Shown: piece after piece, positions 1-6,876 of the stretch
How positions within the stretch are numbered: the first letter of the stretch is position 1
Layout of the letters: every line of letters starts with the position of its first letter
From: Phycisphaerae bacterium
GTDB lineage: Bacteria; Planctomycetota; Phycisphaerae; UBA1845; UTPLA1
Assembly (NCBI GenBank): GCA_029259995.1
Contig: JAJDEC010000426.1
Coordinates: 1 to 11,143 of the forward strand
Direction of reading: 5' to 3'
DNA: 11,143 nucleotides
Program-made: the position numbers and the translations under genes
Notes under the pieces: model-generated
The model's database searches: none
What the model saw: the letters and a program-made list of their open reading frames with translations, nothing else
Told to the model about the DNA's origin: nothing

Positions 1-480
1 CTGTCGCCAGAGATCCGTCGTCCTGTCGACAACGACACGGACATTCCCTGTCAGCTTGCCGCGTCGCGGATCGTAGCGATTGTCGCCGGCGTGGAAGACC
101 GTCACGTCGGCCCGATCCGCACTGATATACACCGTTTCGCCGTCGCCCATGAATCGCTGGATGCGCATGTTGCGAACGTCGAATCGATCGTCGCTGATCG
201 GCTCCCATTCGTCCGCCTCGAAGATCGTCTGCGGCTTCCGCGTCTTTTGATCGTGGATGACAATCTTCGTGTGCGATCCGGGGCTGAACTTGACGGGTCC
301 GGCGTTCATCGTCTGCTTGCCCGAATCCCCCGCCCGCTCGGCAAACTCGCGCGTGATCTTGCCGGAGTCAGGGCTGCCCCTGTTGGCTTTCGTGACCGGA
401 TCGTCGTCACGGGAGAACAGGAAATACGCGCCAATGGCCAGCGCCAGCGTTGCGACGACGAGAATGATCTTGCGTTGCAT
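1..480 (-). CDS. lptC: LptC-like LPS export protein (partial, C-terminus off the left edge)
   Basis: The reading frame is open from the ATG at 480 to position 1, giving 160 residues with no stop, so the gene continues beyond the window. Residues 5-21 form a hydrophobic N-terminal segment after a basic MQRK start, fitting an inner-membrane anchor or uncleaved signal. The rest is polar and beta-rich. It ends in a stretch containing GKLTGNVRVVVD (about residues 141-152), the kind of repeat seen in LptA/LptC/OstA-type periplasmic proteins that carry LPS across the periplasm. It lies 41 bases downstream of kdsC on the same strand, matching the kdsC-lptC order known from enterobacteria, and this context is the main support for the name. 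No strong ribosome-binding site is visible before the ATG. The family call is an inference from topology, motif and neighbour. The protein could instead be another OstA-fold protein. Confidence 0.72.
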   Translation of the reverse strand, partial: MQRKIILVVATLALAIGAYFLFSRDDDPVTKANRGSPDSGKITREFAERAGDSGKQTMNAGPVKFSPGSHTKIVIHDQKTRKPQTIFEADEWEPISDDRFDVRNMRIQRFMGDGETVYISADRADVTVFHAGDNRYDPRRGKLTGNVRVVVDRTTDLWRQ

Positions 481-521
481 TTTGATGCCCGTGAATGCTG
501 TGCCGCCAGCCTGTCGCGACG

Positions 522-1037
522 TTACGCCGAAGCGCGCGGCAAAGATTGAAATCGAGAGTATGCGTCCTGGTGTGTACCGTTATACCGCAGTAATCGTTCG
601 ATGCCTTCGGAAATGGCGCCTTCGCCCCCGTTGCATCGCGTCACGTATCTGGCAAGCCGCTTGGCGAACCGATGGGCGTTGGCCACGGCAATCGGAAAAC
701 CACATCGACTCAGCAGGGCCAGATCCGGCAAGTCGTCACCCATCACGGCGACTTCCGAATCGCTTGCATTCATCTGCCGGCAAATCGTCTCGTACGCCGG
801 GACCTTGTCAGGTACACCTTGAATAACGATCTGAATCCCCAGGTCTTCCGCCCGCGCGTTCACGGAGGGCGCTTCCCGGCCACTCAGAATGGCGACCTGC
901 AGGCCTTGTGCCATCCAGCGCCGAATCGCTCCACCGTCCTGCACGTAGAACGACTTCCGGCGATTCCCGTCGGCGTCGTAGGGCAGCGCCCCTGTCGTCA
1001 ATACGCCGTCGACGTCAAGAATGAGGAGTTTGATCAA
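522..1037 (-). CDS. kdsC: 3-deoxy-D-manno-octulosonate 8-phosphate phosphatase (KdsC, HAD family)
   Basis: This 171-residue HAD phosphatase has the usual length of KdsC, which lacks a large cap domain and works as a tetramer. It removes phosphate from KDO-8-phosphate, giving KDO for the LPS inner core. HAD motifs appear in order: LDVDGV with nucleophile Asp8 and acid/base Asp10, LSGRE with Ser52, PDK with Lys78, and GDDLPD with Asp101/Asp102/Asp105. The early G-V-L-T-T-G and Y-V-Q-D-G-G-A-I stretches resemble KdsC proteins more than general HAD enzymes. The start is a TTG at 1037. It is the only sensible start placing the first motif at residues 6-11, and an AGAAGG lies 10 bases upstream. An lptC-like gene follows on the same strand. 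About 20 residues after the last recognisable motif are not conserved family sequence as far as I can tell. Confidence 0.9.
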   Translation of the reverse strand: MIKLLILDVDGVLTTGALPYDADGNRRKSFYVQDGGAIRRWMAQGLQVAILSGREAPSVNARAEDLGIQIVIQGVPDKVPAYETICRQMNASDSEVAVMGDDLPDLALLSRCGFPIAVANAHRFAKRLARYVTRCNGGEGAISEGIERLLRYNGTHQDAYSRFQSLPRASA

Positions 1038-1209
1038 CTGAAACGCGCCTTCTGGTACGGCTTTCCGACATCACAATCAGCGGCCCGCATTATAAAGTCG
1101 CCGCATGTGCACACAAGGAACGATCAAAGTCGCGAATAACACAAACCACTGCCAGTCATAACGTTGCAACACAGCAGCAGTAACGACGGATGCCGAGTCG
1201 TCGGGGCGA

Positions 1210-1230
1210 GGACTGCAGCTCGAGCAGTCC
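1210..1230 (-). terminator. Hairpin just downstream of the transsulfuration gene, possible terminator
   Basis: A perfect 7-bp stem (GGACTGC / GCAGTCC) with a 7-base loop begins 14 bases past the stop codon of the minus-strand gene ending at 1244. No T-run follows on either strand, so it does not meet the rule for an intrinsic terminator. It may only stabilise the 3' end of the message. The rest of the 206-base gap up to kdsC shows nothing else I can name. Confidence 0.25.
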
Positions 1231-1243
1231 ATTGCCATGCGAA

Positions 1244-2410
1244 CTACTCGATTCGATTCAGCGCCTGGTACAGATCCGCCTTGAGGTCCTCCACTGTCTC
1301 CAGGCCGACGCTCAGCCGAATGACCCAAACGTCCTTGCGGCTTGCCGGATCCACGGCGAGTAGCGGTACAGCGAGGCTTTCATAGCCGCCCCAGCTGACT
1401 CCGATCGAGAAGTATCGCAGGGCATCGACGACGGCGAACGTCGCCGCCTGCGTATTCTGCCTCAGCTCGAAGCTGAACAATCCGGACTGGCCCCGCATCT
1501 GTCGCTTTGCGAGACCATGTTGCGGGTGCAAATCCAACCCCGGATAGAACGTCCTTGCAACGCGCATATCTGTGGCCAGGAACCGCGCCACTTCCAGCCC
1601 GCTGCGCCGATGGCGCTCCATTCGGATCGGCAGCGTGCGAATGCCGCGAAGCATGAGCCAGGCCGCAAACGGATCGCACGTGGCACCCAGCAGCTGGCTT
1701 TCGACGCGACCGATCGACTCGATGCGTTCACGATCCCCCACAACGAGCCCCGCAACGACGTCGCTGTGCCCGCCGATGTACTTTGTGGCAGTATGTACGA
1801 CGAGATCGATGCCCATGGCGATGGGGTTCTGGAACACGGGCGTCGCGTTGCTGTTATCGCAGATCGTGACGATCTTGCGATCGCGCGCAAGCGTTGCGAC
1901 TGCCGGCAGGTCCTGCAGGTCGAAGAAAATGCTCGACGGGGATTCCACGAACAGCAGTCGCGTATTCGGCCGAATCGCCTCTTCGAACTGTTCGATCGAC
2001 GTACCCCGGACGAAAGTCGTCTCGATACCGTAGCGCGGAAGCAGTTCGGAGAACAACTTTCGTGTGGGGCCATAGACCGTATCGATCGTGACGATGTGAT
2101 CGCCGGCGCTGACGCACGACAGCACGGCGGCCGTGATGGCGCCCATGCCGGAGCCAAATGCACGGCAGTCTTCTGCCTTCTCCAGCGTGGCGATCTTGCG
2201 CTCGAGGATTCGCGTCGTGGGATTGCTTGTGCGCGTGTAGTCGTATCGCGTCGATTCGGAATCCTGCCGTGCGTGAAAGCTCGCCGAGTCGGGAAACGTG
2301 AATGTCGAATTCTGATAAATCGGCGGCGCGGCGGCGCCGAAGTGTGCTTCACGATCGTCGGCCAGATGCATACAGATCGTCTCAAACCCCGGATCGTGCT
2401 CTTTCGACAC
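1244..2410 (-). CDS. metC: Cystathionine beta-lyase-like PLP enzyme (Cys/Met metabolism family)
   Basis: This is a full-length (388 aa) fold-type I PLP enzyme of the cystathionine gamma-synthase/beta-lyase family. The expected reaction is cleavage of cystathionine to homocysteine, pyruvate and ammonia in methionine synthesis. With the GTG start at 2410 the PLP lysine in HTATKYIGGHSD is Lys210 and the ring-binding Asp is Asp185. The tryptophan in SWGGYES is Trp340. These are the same numbers as in E. coli MetC, and SWGGYES is a beta-lyase-like signature. YDYTRTSNPTT near residue 60 is shared with gamma-synthases, so gamma-synthase or methionine gamma-lyase activity is not excluded. The GTG is chosen over the upstream TTG at 2425 because AAGGAG lies 6 bases before it, inside what would otherwise be coding sequence. 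The region after Asp185 reads NSNATP where many relatives have NTFATP. The gene stands alone and diverges from the amidotransferase gene. Confidence 0.88.
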   Translation of the reverse strand: MSKEHDPGFETICMHLADDREAHFGAAAPPIYQNSTFTFPDSASFHARQDSESTRYDYTRTSNPTTRILERKIATLEKAEDCRAFGSGMGAITAAVLSCVSAGDHIVTIDTVYGPTRKLFSELLPRYGIETTFVRGTSIEQFEEAIRPNTRLLFVESPSSIFFDLQDLPAVATLARDRKIVTICDNSNATPVFQNPIAMGIDLVVHTATKYIGGHSDVVAGLVVGDRERIESIGRVESQLLGATCDPFAAWLMLRGIRTLPIRMERHRRSGLEVARFLATDMRVARTFYPGLDLHPQHGLAKRQMRGQSGLFSFELRQNTQAATFAVVDALRYFSIGVSWGGYESLAVPLLAVDPASRKDVWVIRLSVGLETVEDLKADLYQALNRIE

Positions 2411-2549
2411 TGCTGACTCCTTCAAGGATAATGACGCTGATGTTTCGCAGCGATAGGATAGAGGCGCAAAGAGATTCTGTCCCGAAGGCCGTCTATCGAC
2501 GGGCAGCGATCATCGGCCGGCCCTGCCTTGCGACGATTACCCGAAACCC

Positions 2550-3134
2550 ATGATTCTCATCATCGACAACTACGATTCATTCACGTTCAACCTCGTGCAG
2601 TCTCTGGGCACGATCGGTATCCGTGAGCCGTCGCTCAGTCACGAAATCCGCGTCATTCGCCACGATGAGACAACAATGGCGGAACTCGTTGACCTCGGCG
2701 CAACCCATCTGGTGATTTCGCCGGGGCCGTGTACGCCGAAGGAAAGTGGCATCAGTCGCGCCGCGATCGAGGCCTTCACGGGAAAGATCCCGATTCTCGG
2801 CGTCTGCCTGGGACATCAATGCATCGCGGACGTGTTCGGAGCAAACGTGCGACGGGCCGATCGAATCATGCATGGGAAAACCAGCGAGATCCTGCACAAC
2901 GGCACGACGATTTTTGCAGACGTGCCGAATCCGTTCACTGCGATGCGATACCACTCACTGATCGTCGATGGGGATTCGTTGAGCGATTCCTTCGAAGTCA
3001 CGGCATGGACGACACAAGGGGAATGCATGGGATTGCGCCATCGGGACTTGCCGCTGGCCGGCGTGCAGTTTCATCCGGAGAGTTTCATGACTGAGGCGGG
3101 ATCCATCCTGTTGACGAACTTTCTTCGCACATAG
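2550..3134 (+). CDS. trpG: Anthranilate / aminodeoxychorismate synthase glutamine amidotransferase subunit
   Basis: This 194-residue class I glutamine amidotransferase is complete and of family length. It hydrolyses glutamine and passes ammonia to a TrpE- or PabB-type partner acting on chorismate, for tryptophan or folate synthesis. The start IIDNYDSFTFNLVQ is the hallmark of TrpG/PabA. The nucleophile is Cys86 in GVCLGHQ, with His175 and Glu177 in FHPES completing the triad. The oxyanion region is SPGPCTP near residue 57, and MHGK at 107-110 is also typical. No trpE or pabB is adjacent, so it may serve both pathways, as shared amidotransferases do in other bacteria. The symbol is therefore a choice between trpG and pabA. 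There is no good ribosome-binding site before the ATG. The 139-base divergent gap upstream must hold promoters for this gene and the beta-lyase gene, but I cannot identify them with confidence. Confidence 0.93.
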   Translation: MILIIDNYDSFTFNLVQSLGTIGIREPSLSHEIRVIRHDETTMAELVDLGATHLVISPGPCTPKESGISRAAIEAFTGKIPILGVCLGHQCIADVFGANVRRADRIMHGKTSEILHNGTTIFADVPNPFTAMRYHSLIVDGDSLSDSFEVTAWTTQGECMGLRHRDLPLAGVQFHPESFMTEAGSILLTNFLRT

Positions 3135-3189
3135 GAATTCTCGGATTCAACGGCGAACGCTGACGATGGGCGATTGCCGACAGCGCGGC

Positions 3190-3570
3190 TCACTCTTCAT
3201 GAACGATCGGATATCCGGCTTCACGCCAACCTCGATAGCCGCCATCCATCGACAGCACATTCGTGTATCCCATTCGCTGCAGGTTTTCCGCGGCCAGTGC
3301 GGATCGATAGCCGCCGCCGCAATACAGCACGATCGGCGAGTCGGACTTCGGTATGCCCCGTTCGATATCGCGTTCGATCACGCCCTTTCCGAGATGCAGC
3401 GCGCGCGGCAGATGACCCGCCGCGTATTCGCTCTCTTCGCGAACGTCGACGAGATAGAATTCCTCATCGCGTTCAAGGCGATCGTGAACCGTCTTGACGT
3501 CGGTCTCCTTGATCCGCGACTTTGCATCGTTGACGATTTCGAGGAATCTCTCGGAATGCGACTTCATCAT
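3190..3570 (-). CDS. Single-domain rhodanese-like sulfurtransferase
   Basis: This is a single rhodanese domain of 126 residues, cytoplasmic by sequence (no signal peptide). DVREESEYAAGHLPRA is the conserved first half. The catalytic cysteine is Cys84 in the loop CGGGYR, matching the C-x-x-G-x-R pattern of active rhodaneses that carry a persulfide. The SMDGGYRGW segment near the C-terminus is also typical. I start at the ATG at 3570 because a GAGG lies 7 bases before it. A longer in-frame ATG at 3627 would add 19 residues but has no ribosome-binding site, and the extension resembles no rhodanese. The physiological sulfur acceptor cannot be inferred, and neighbours give no clue. It converges on the amidotransferase gene with a gap of 55 bases and diverges from the receiver-domain gene. 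Confidence 0.88.
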   Translation of the reverse strand: MMKSHSERFLEIVNDAKSRIKETDVKTVHDRLERDEEFYLVDVREESEYAAGHLPRALHLGKGVIERDIERGIPKSDSPIVLYCGGGYRSALAAENLQRMGYTNVLSMDGGYRGWREAGYPIVHEE

Positions 3571-3694
3571 TGTGTGCCCTCTATTGGCTGCATCGTAATT
3601 CGCAGGCGCCTGATTCTCGAAAGCCATCTTGGTTACGTCAAGAATCGATCATCGGGCGATGCAGTCGCCGTCCGACTCCGGTAGAATCCTCCAG

Positions 3695-4054
3695 ATGAGC
3701 GAACAGCCAATTGTCAGCGTTATTCTTTATGCAACAGACCTCATGTTTCGATCGCGGATCAACGCGGAAGCCCGCGCCGCAAATCGTCGGCTGACGACGG
3801 CCGCCACTCCGGTGCAACTCCAGGAAAAGCTGGAGGCGTCGGACATCACGTTGGTTCTTGTCGACATGGACATGCCCGACGCGGCCGCCGCGATACGAGT
3901 CGGCGCCGACCTCGGCACGCCGGTTGTTGCGTACTACTCACACGTTCGGGGCGATCTCAGAGAGGCGGCAACGGCTGCCGGGGCCACATCCGTCATGCCG
4001 CGATCGCAATTCGTCGCTCAATTGCCCGCACTGCTGTCCGAATCCGTGGGCTGA
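3695..4054 (+). CDS. Stand-alone degenerate receiver-domain (response-regulator-like) protein
   Basis: This is a protein of about 119 residues, the size of one CheY-like receiver, with no output domain. Strand 1 is VSVILYATDL. The phosphoacceptor region LVLVDMDMPDA aligns with the canonical D-x-x-M-P motif, with the first Asp at the acceptor position. VVAYYSH supplies a Ser at the Thr/Ser switch position. The acidic pair after strand 1 is replaced by Ala-Thr-Asp, and the conserved Lys region (usually K-P) reads MPRSQ. Mg2+ binding and phosphorylation are therefore doubtful, and this looks like a pseudo-receiver used for binding. The start is the ATG giving MSEQPIVS, because receivers normally begin with the first beta strand within about 5-10 residues. 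Longer in-frame starts exist at 3629 and 3659. None has a good ribosome-binding site. The assignment is by pattern and not certain. Confidence 0.68.
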   Translation: MSEQPIVSVILYATDLMFRSRINAEARAANRRLTTAATPVQLQEKLEASDITLVLVDMDMPDAAAAIRVGADLGTPVVAYYSHVRGDLREAATAAGATSVMPRSQFVAQLPALLSESVG

Positions 4055-4135
4055 TCCGCATTCCGCGCGATATCGGACGAAAGCGGCTCCGCGCGCTTCG
4101 TTCTGATGACTTAGCGTTTATTCGCATGGCGGATG

Positions 4136-4142
4136 AAAAAAG
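4136..4142 (-). terminator. T-run directly after tRNA-His
   Basis: On the minus strand six T residues follow one base after the discriminator position of tRNA-His. With the acceptor/T-arm helix in front, this could end transcription of the tRNA. No separate hairpin lies between the tRNA and the T-run, so this is a weak call. Confidence 0.3.
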
Positions 4143-4217
4143 GGTGAATGACGGGATTCGAACCCGCGACCCCTAGGATCACAACCTAGTGCTCTAACCA
4201 ACTGAGCTACACTCACC
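4143..4217 (-). tRNA. tRNA-His (anticodon GTG)
   Basis: The cloverleaf is complete on the minus strand. The acceptor stem is GTGAGTG with CATTCAC (one G-U pair), the D stem GCTC/GAGC, and the anticodon stem CTAGG/CCTAG. The anticodon loop TTGTGAT gives anticodon GTG (plus-strand 4180-4182). The T arm is GCGGG-TTCGAAT-CCCGT. An extra 5' G (position -1, at 4217) stands opposite the discriminator C at 4143, the identity mark of histidine tRNAs. CCA is not encoded, because one C and then a T-run follow, so it must be added after transcription. Confidence 0.97.
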
Positions 4218-4226
4218 AACAGTGCC

Positions 4227-4264
4227 GGACAGGGGCAGATTCCGCCGGAATCACTGCCCTGTCC
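4227..4264 (-). other. Long imperfect hairpin in the tRNA-His 5' leader
   Basis: An inverted repeat spans 38 bases. The outer arms are GGACAGGG / CCCTGTCC, the inner arms GATTCC / GGAATC, and a 3-base loop sits in the middle, with a small unpaired offset between the two stems. It lies 9 bases upstream of the -1 G of tRNA-His and between that tRNA and its likely promoter, so it would be in the precursor transcript next to the RNase P site. No T-run follows on either strand, which argues against an intrinsic terminator. Confidence 0.5.
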
Positions 4265-4277
4265 GAAGCCATAAGAG

Positions 4278-4304
4278 ATTATCGCACACATACGAATCTG
4301 ACAA
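4278..4304 (-). promoter_or_regulatory. Likely sigma70-type promoter of tRNA-His
   Basis: On the minus strand TTGTCA (5/6 of the -35 consensus, 4299-4304) is followed after 15 bases by GATAAT (5/6 of the -10 consensus, 4278-4283). The spacer is two bases shorter than ideal. Transcription would begin near 4271, about 54 bases before the mature tRNA, and include the leader hairpin. Confidence 0.4.
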
Positions 4305-4493
4305 GCCGGACTGTGGGCCCACGCCCATCTCGCGATGTCCTCAGACAGAGCACAAATGCTTATGGGCAACGCATTTGAAGTGGAATTCGTCAGTGGATCG
4401 TACCTTTACAGTAGCCGATGAACTCTGGGAAATGGCGCGTGGAGTGCGCGTGCAGGACAGGAACATGGACGTAAGTTCGGGGAGCCAACCCGG

Positions 4494-5894
4494 TTGATCG
4501 ATTCGATACGTCAATTCGGAAAGCGGATGTGGGGGCTGCAATCCCGCACGACGCTCATTCTGACGACGACTGTCCTTGCGGCGACGGGTCTGACGGGGGC
4601 CATGTTTCTGCGCGCCTCCACAGGGCTCGTGATCGACAACACGCGCGCCCGATCGCGCGATCTTGCCCAGGCGCTCGCGCTGGCCGCCGCCAACGACCTC
4701 GTCAATCGTGACGCAGAATCGCTGATTCGGGTTTCGGAAGGCATGCTGCTCGGAAGCGACATCTGCTACGTCCTGTTTACCGACGTCGCCGGCAATGTCC
4801 TCGCAAGCTACCAACACGGCGCCGGAAACATCACGCCGTTCCTCTTGCAGGACACGCGACAGATCTCCGTCGAGCCAATCGACGAACCTCGCGTCATGGT
4901 TCATCGAACCTACGGAACACGCGTCGACGTCGTCTACCCCGTCCGCCTGCCCTCTGCGTCCCTTGACGAAAACATGCCCGCTCCAACAGTCGGATACGTC
5001 CGGCTGGGCGTGAGCCTCAAGGATGCCGAAGCGTCGCTGGCGAGACTCTCGAACAGCGCGATCGGCATGTCTGTATTGATCACCATCCTGATGGTGCCGC
5101 TCGGGTATCAGATTGTCCGAAATGTCGTCAGCCCGCTGCACAAGCTCCGGGATGCGGCCGGCGCGATCGCTCGCAACGACCCCGGCGTTCGCGTCAAACT
5201 TGGACGCAACGACGAGATCGGCGAGTTGGCAGACTCTTTCAATGCGATGGCGGATCAAATCGAGGCAACGCATAACAAGCTCATTGTACTCAACACGGAG
5301 CTTGAGGACCGTGTGTTGATGCGAACGCAGGCGCTGGAGGATGCGAACCAGCGGCTTCGAGAGATGGCGGCAAGGGATTCACTCACAGGGCTCTACAATC
5401 GAAGGCATTTCAACGATCTACTGGGACAATTGTTCGCCGAATCGAGCCGCTACGAGACGAATCTGACCTGTATCATGATCGATCTCGACAACTTCAAACA
5501 CGTCAACGACTCGCTTGGGCATCAGGCGGGGGACGACCTTCTTCGATTAACGTCAAACGTCATCCAGCGATCCGTCAGGGAAGCGGATGTCGCAATCCGA
5601 TACGGCGGAGACGAGTTCTGTGTGCTGATGCCCCAGACGGCGCCGGCCGATGCGCGGGCGTCAGCAGAACGCATTCTCAAGACATTCTGCGAGGATGTCG
5701 AACGCGACATGCCGAACGCCGCCGTTGCGACGCTGAGCATCGGTGTCGCCAGCCGACAAGGCAAAGAGCCCCAGACGGCCGACGCCCTGATTCAACTCGC
5801 GGACGAAGCCCTGTATCTCGCGAAAGCCGGCGGCAAGAACCGGATTACTGTCGTACAACCCGTTTGCGACACAATGCTCGGCGAGAACATCTGA
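4494..5894 (+). CDS. Membrane diguanylate cyclase with periplasmic sensor, HAMP and GGDEF domains
   Basis: This 466-residue enzyme is predicted to make cyclic di-GMP from two GTP. A first membrane helix lies at about residues 18-40. It is followed by a periplasmic domain of about 147 residues, a second helix at about 188-208 and a HAMP domain at about 209-262 (with DEIGELADSFN). A coiled-coil linker (about 262-293) leads to a GGDEF domain (about 290-455). The active-site motif RYGGDEF is intact (371-375), as is metal-binding Asp330 in IDLDNF. R362-E-A-D365 stands five residues before GGDEF, the spacing of a product-inhibition I-site, so feedback inhibition is likely. The start is a TTG at 4494 with GGAG nine bases upstream. 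It overlaps the stop of a short upstream reading frame. The next Met (residue 12) would still keep the first helix. The signal sensed is unknown. The phosphatase genes follow on the same strand. Confidence 0.93.
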   Translation: MIDSIRQFGKRMWGLQSRTTLILTTTVLAATGLTGAMFLRASTGLVIDNTRARSRDLAQALALAAANDLVNRDAESLIRVSEGMLLGSDICYVLFTDVAGNVLASYQHGAGNITPFLLQDTRQISVEPIDEPRVMVHRTYGTRVDVVYPVRLPSASLDENMPAPTVGYVRLGVSLKDAEASLARLSNSAIGMSVLITILMVPLGYQIVRNVVSPLHKLRDAAGAIARNDPGVRVKLGRNDEIGELADSFNAMADQIEATHNKLIVLNTELEDRVLMRTQALEDANQRLREMAARDSLTGLYNRRHFNDLLGQLFAESSRYETNLTCIMIDLDNFKHVNDSLGHQAGDDLLRLTSNVIQRSVREADVAIRYGGDEFCVLMPQTAPADARASAERILKTFCEDVERDMPNAAVATLSIGVASRQGKEPQTADALIQLADEALYLAKAGGKNRITVVQPVCDTMLGENI

Positions 5895-5945
5895 GGCGAT
5901 CCCGCCAACATCGCCCAACAGTGCTTTCCGACTTGTGTCCCATCG

Positions 5946-6794
5946 ATGAACACGCGAACATGCGAGACTGTGCAAGATTCATTGAACATTGAATCGCTGC
6001 GAACTTTTGCGCGTGATCTCGCGAGATCCGCGGGAACAATCGCAAAGTCTTATGCCGGCCGTATGATCGTCGAACGCAAGCATGACGACTCTCCCGTAAC
6101 CGACGCGGATCACGCCGTCCAGGCGGCCATCTTCGATGCGATTGCGCGAACCTATCCCGATCACGCCGTGATCGGCGAGGAAACGATCCGACGGCCCGAA
6201 CGACATGCGAAGGCGTGTGATGCCCGTTACTGCTGGGTCGTCGATCCGATCGATGGAACCCGCAATTTTGCGAGAGGCGCGCCGCTCTATGCGACGTCCA
6301 TCGCCGTGATGGATTGCGGGGAGACAATCGCCGGTGCGATCCACGAGGCCGTTTCGGGATGCGTGTATTCCGCGGGGCGCAAAATGGGGGCGTTTCGCGA
6401 CAACGACGCCATTCGTGTCGCCGATCGCCCGTTCGATACCGACACGACGGTATTGGTCTCATCGTTTCGAAAACGAACGATGCCGAACTTTGTCCGCGCC
6501 TGGATGGACGCCTACAACTTTCGCAACGTCGGCTCCATTTGCCTGCACCTGGCATGGACGGCCGCCGGTATCGCGGAGGGATCGTATGCGTCCGAATGCC
6601 GGCTATGGGACATCGCCGCCGGGGCCCTCTTGATTCGGGAGGCCGGGGGCGTCGTCACGCGCGGCGATGGGGGACCATTGTGGCCGATCGACGTCGGCGC
6701 CTACGATGGAGGCGATGTGCCGATCCTGTGCGGTACCCCCGCGATGCATGCTCGCCTCCTGGAATCACTTTGCGCGACGGAAAATGACAACTAG
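5946..6794 (+). CDS. Inositol monophosphatase family phosphatase (possibly histidinol-phosphatase HisN-like)
   Basis: This 282-residue Mg2+-dependent phosphatase has all metal-site motifs of the inositol monophosphatase family. GEE is at residues 77-79, DPIDGTRNF at 100-108 (Asp100, Asp103 as ligands) and WDIAAG at 221-226 (Asp222). DSPVTDAD at 48-55 is the usual N-terminal motif. The family includes inositol-1-phosphatase (SuhB), 3'(2'),5'-bisphosphate nucleotidase (CysQ), fructose-1,6-bisphosphatase and HisN-type histidinol phosphatase. The sequence does not settle the substrate by eye, and no his or cys genes are nearby. The protein has no signal peptide and is cytoplasmic. The ATG has no clear ribosome-binding site. 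It follows the cyclase by 51 bases and precedes the lipoprotein phosphodiesterase by 82 bases, so co-transcription is possible but not shown. Confidence 0.9.
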   Translation: MNTRTCETVQDSLNIESLRTFARDLARSAGTIAKSYAGRMIVERKHDDSPVTDADHAVQAAIFDAIARTYPDHAVIGEETIRRPERHAKACDARYCWVVDPIDGTRNFARGAPLYATSIAVMDCGETIAGAIHEAVSGCVYSAGRKMGAFRDNDAIRVADRPFDTDTTVLVSSFRKRTMPNFVRAWMDAYNFRNVGSICLHLAWTAAGIAEGSYASECRLWDIAAGALLIREAGGVVTRGDGGPLWPIDVGAYDGGDVPILCGTPAMHARLLESLCATENDN

Positions 6795-6876
6795 ACTCGC
6801 TATCCTGATACGCTGCCGACTCGCATACTTCGCGGAATTCGTATGACTGAGGCAATTTTCCGGGATCGAGCAATTC

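Noticed and set aside
1517..2416. 299-residue plus-strand open frame
   Set aside because: It lies antisense over the well-supported beta-lyase gene, is rich in Arg, His and Asp, and has no family motif. It is a shadow of G+C-rich coding sequence.
4078..4100. Terminator after the receiver-domain gene
   Set aside because: Only a 7-bp stem with a bulged base and a TTCT tail. Too weak to call.
4313..4322. 10-base perfect palindrome GTGGGCCCAC upstream of the cyclase
   Set aside because: It could be an operator, but a G+C-rich 10-base palindrome is expected by chance at this length and there is no second copy.
4118..4369. 83-residue minus-strand open frame including LVSVAQLVRALG
   Set aside because: This is the translation of tRNA-His and its leader, a common false protein in databases.
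4341..5273. 310-residue minus-strand open frame
   Set aside because: It is antisense to the sensor and HAMP part of the diguanylate cyclase, whose domain order is clear.
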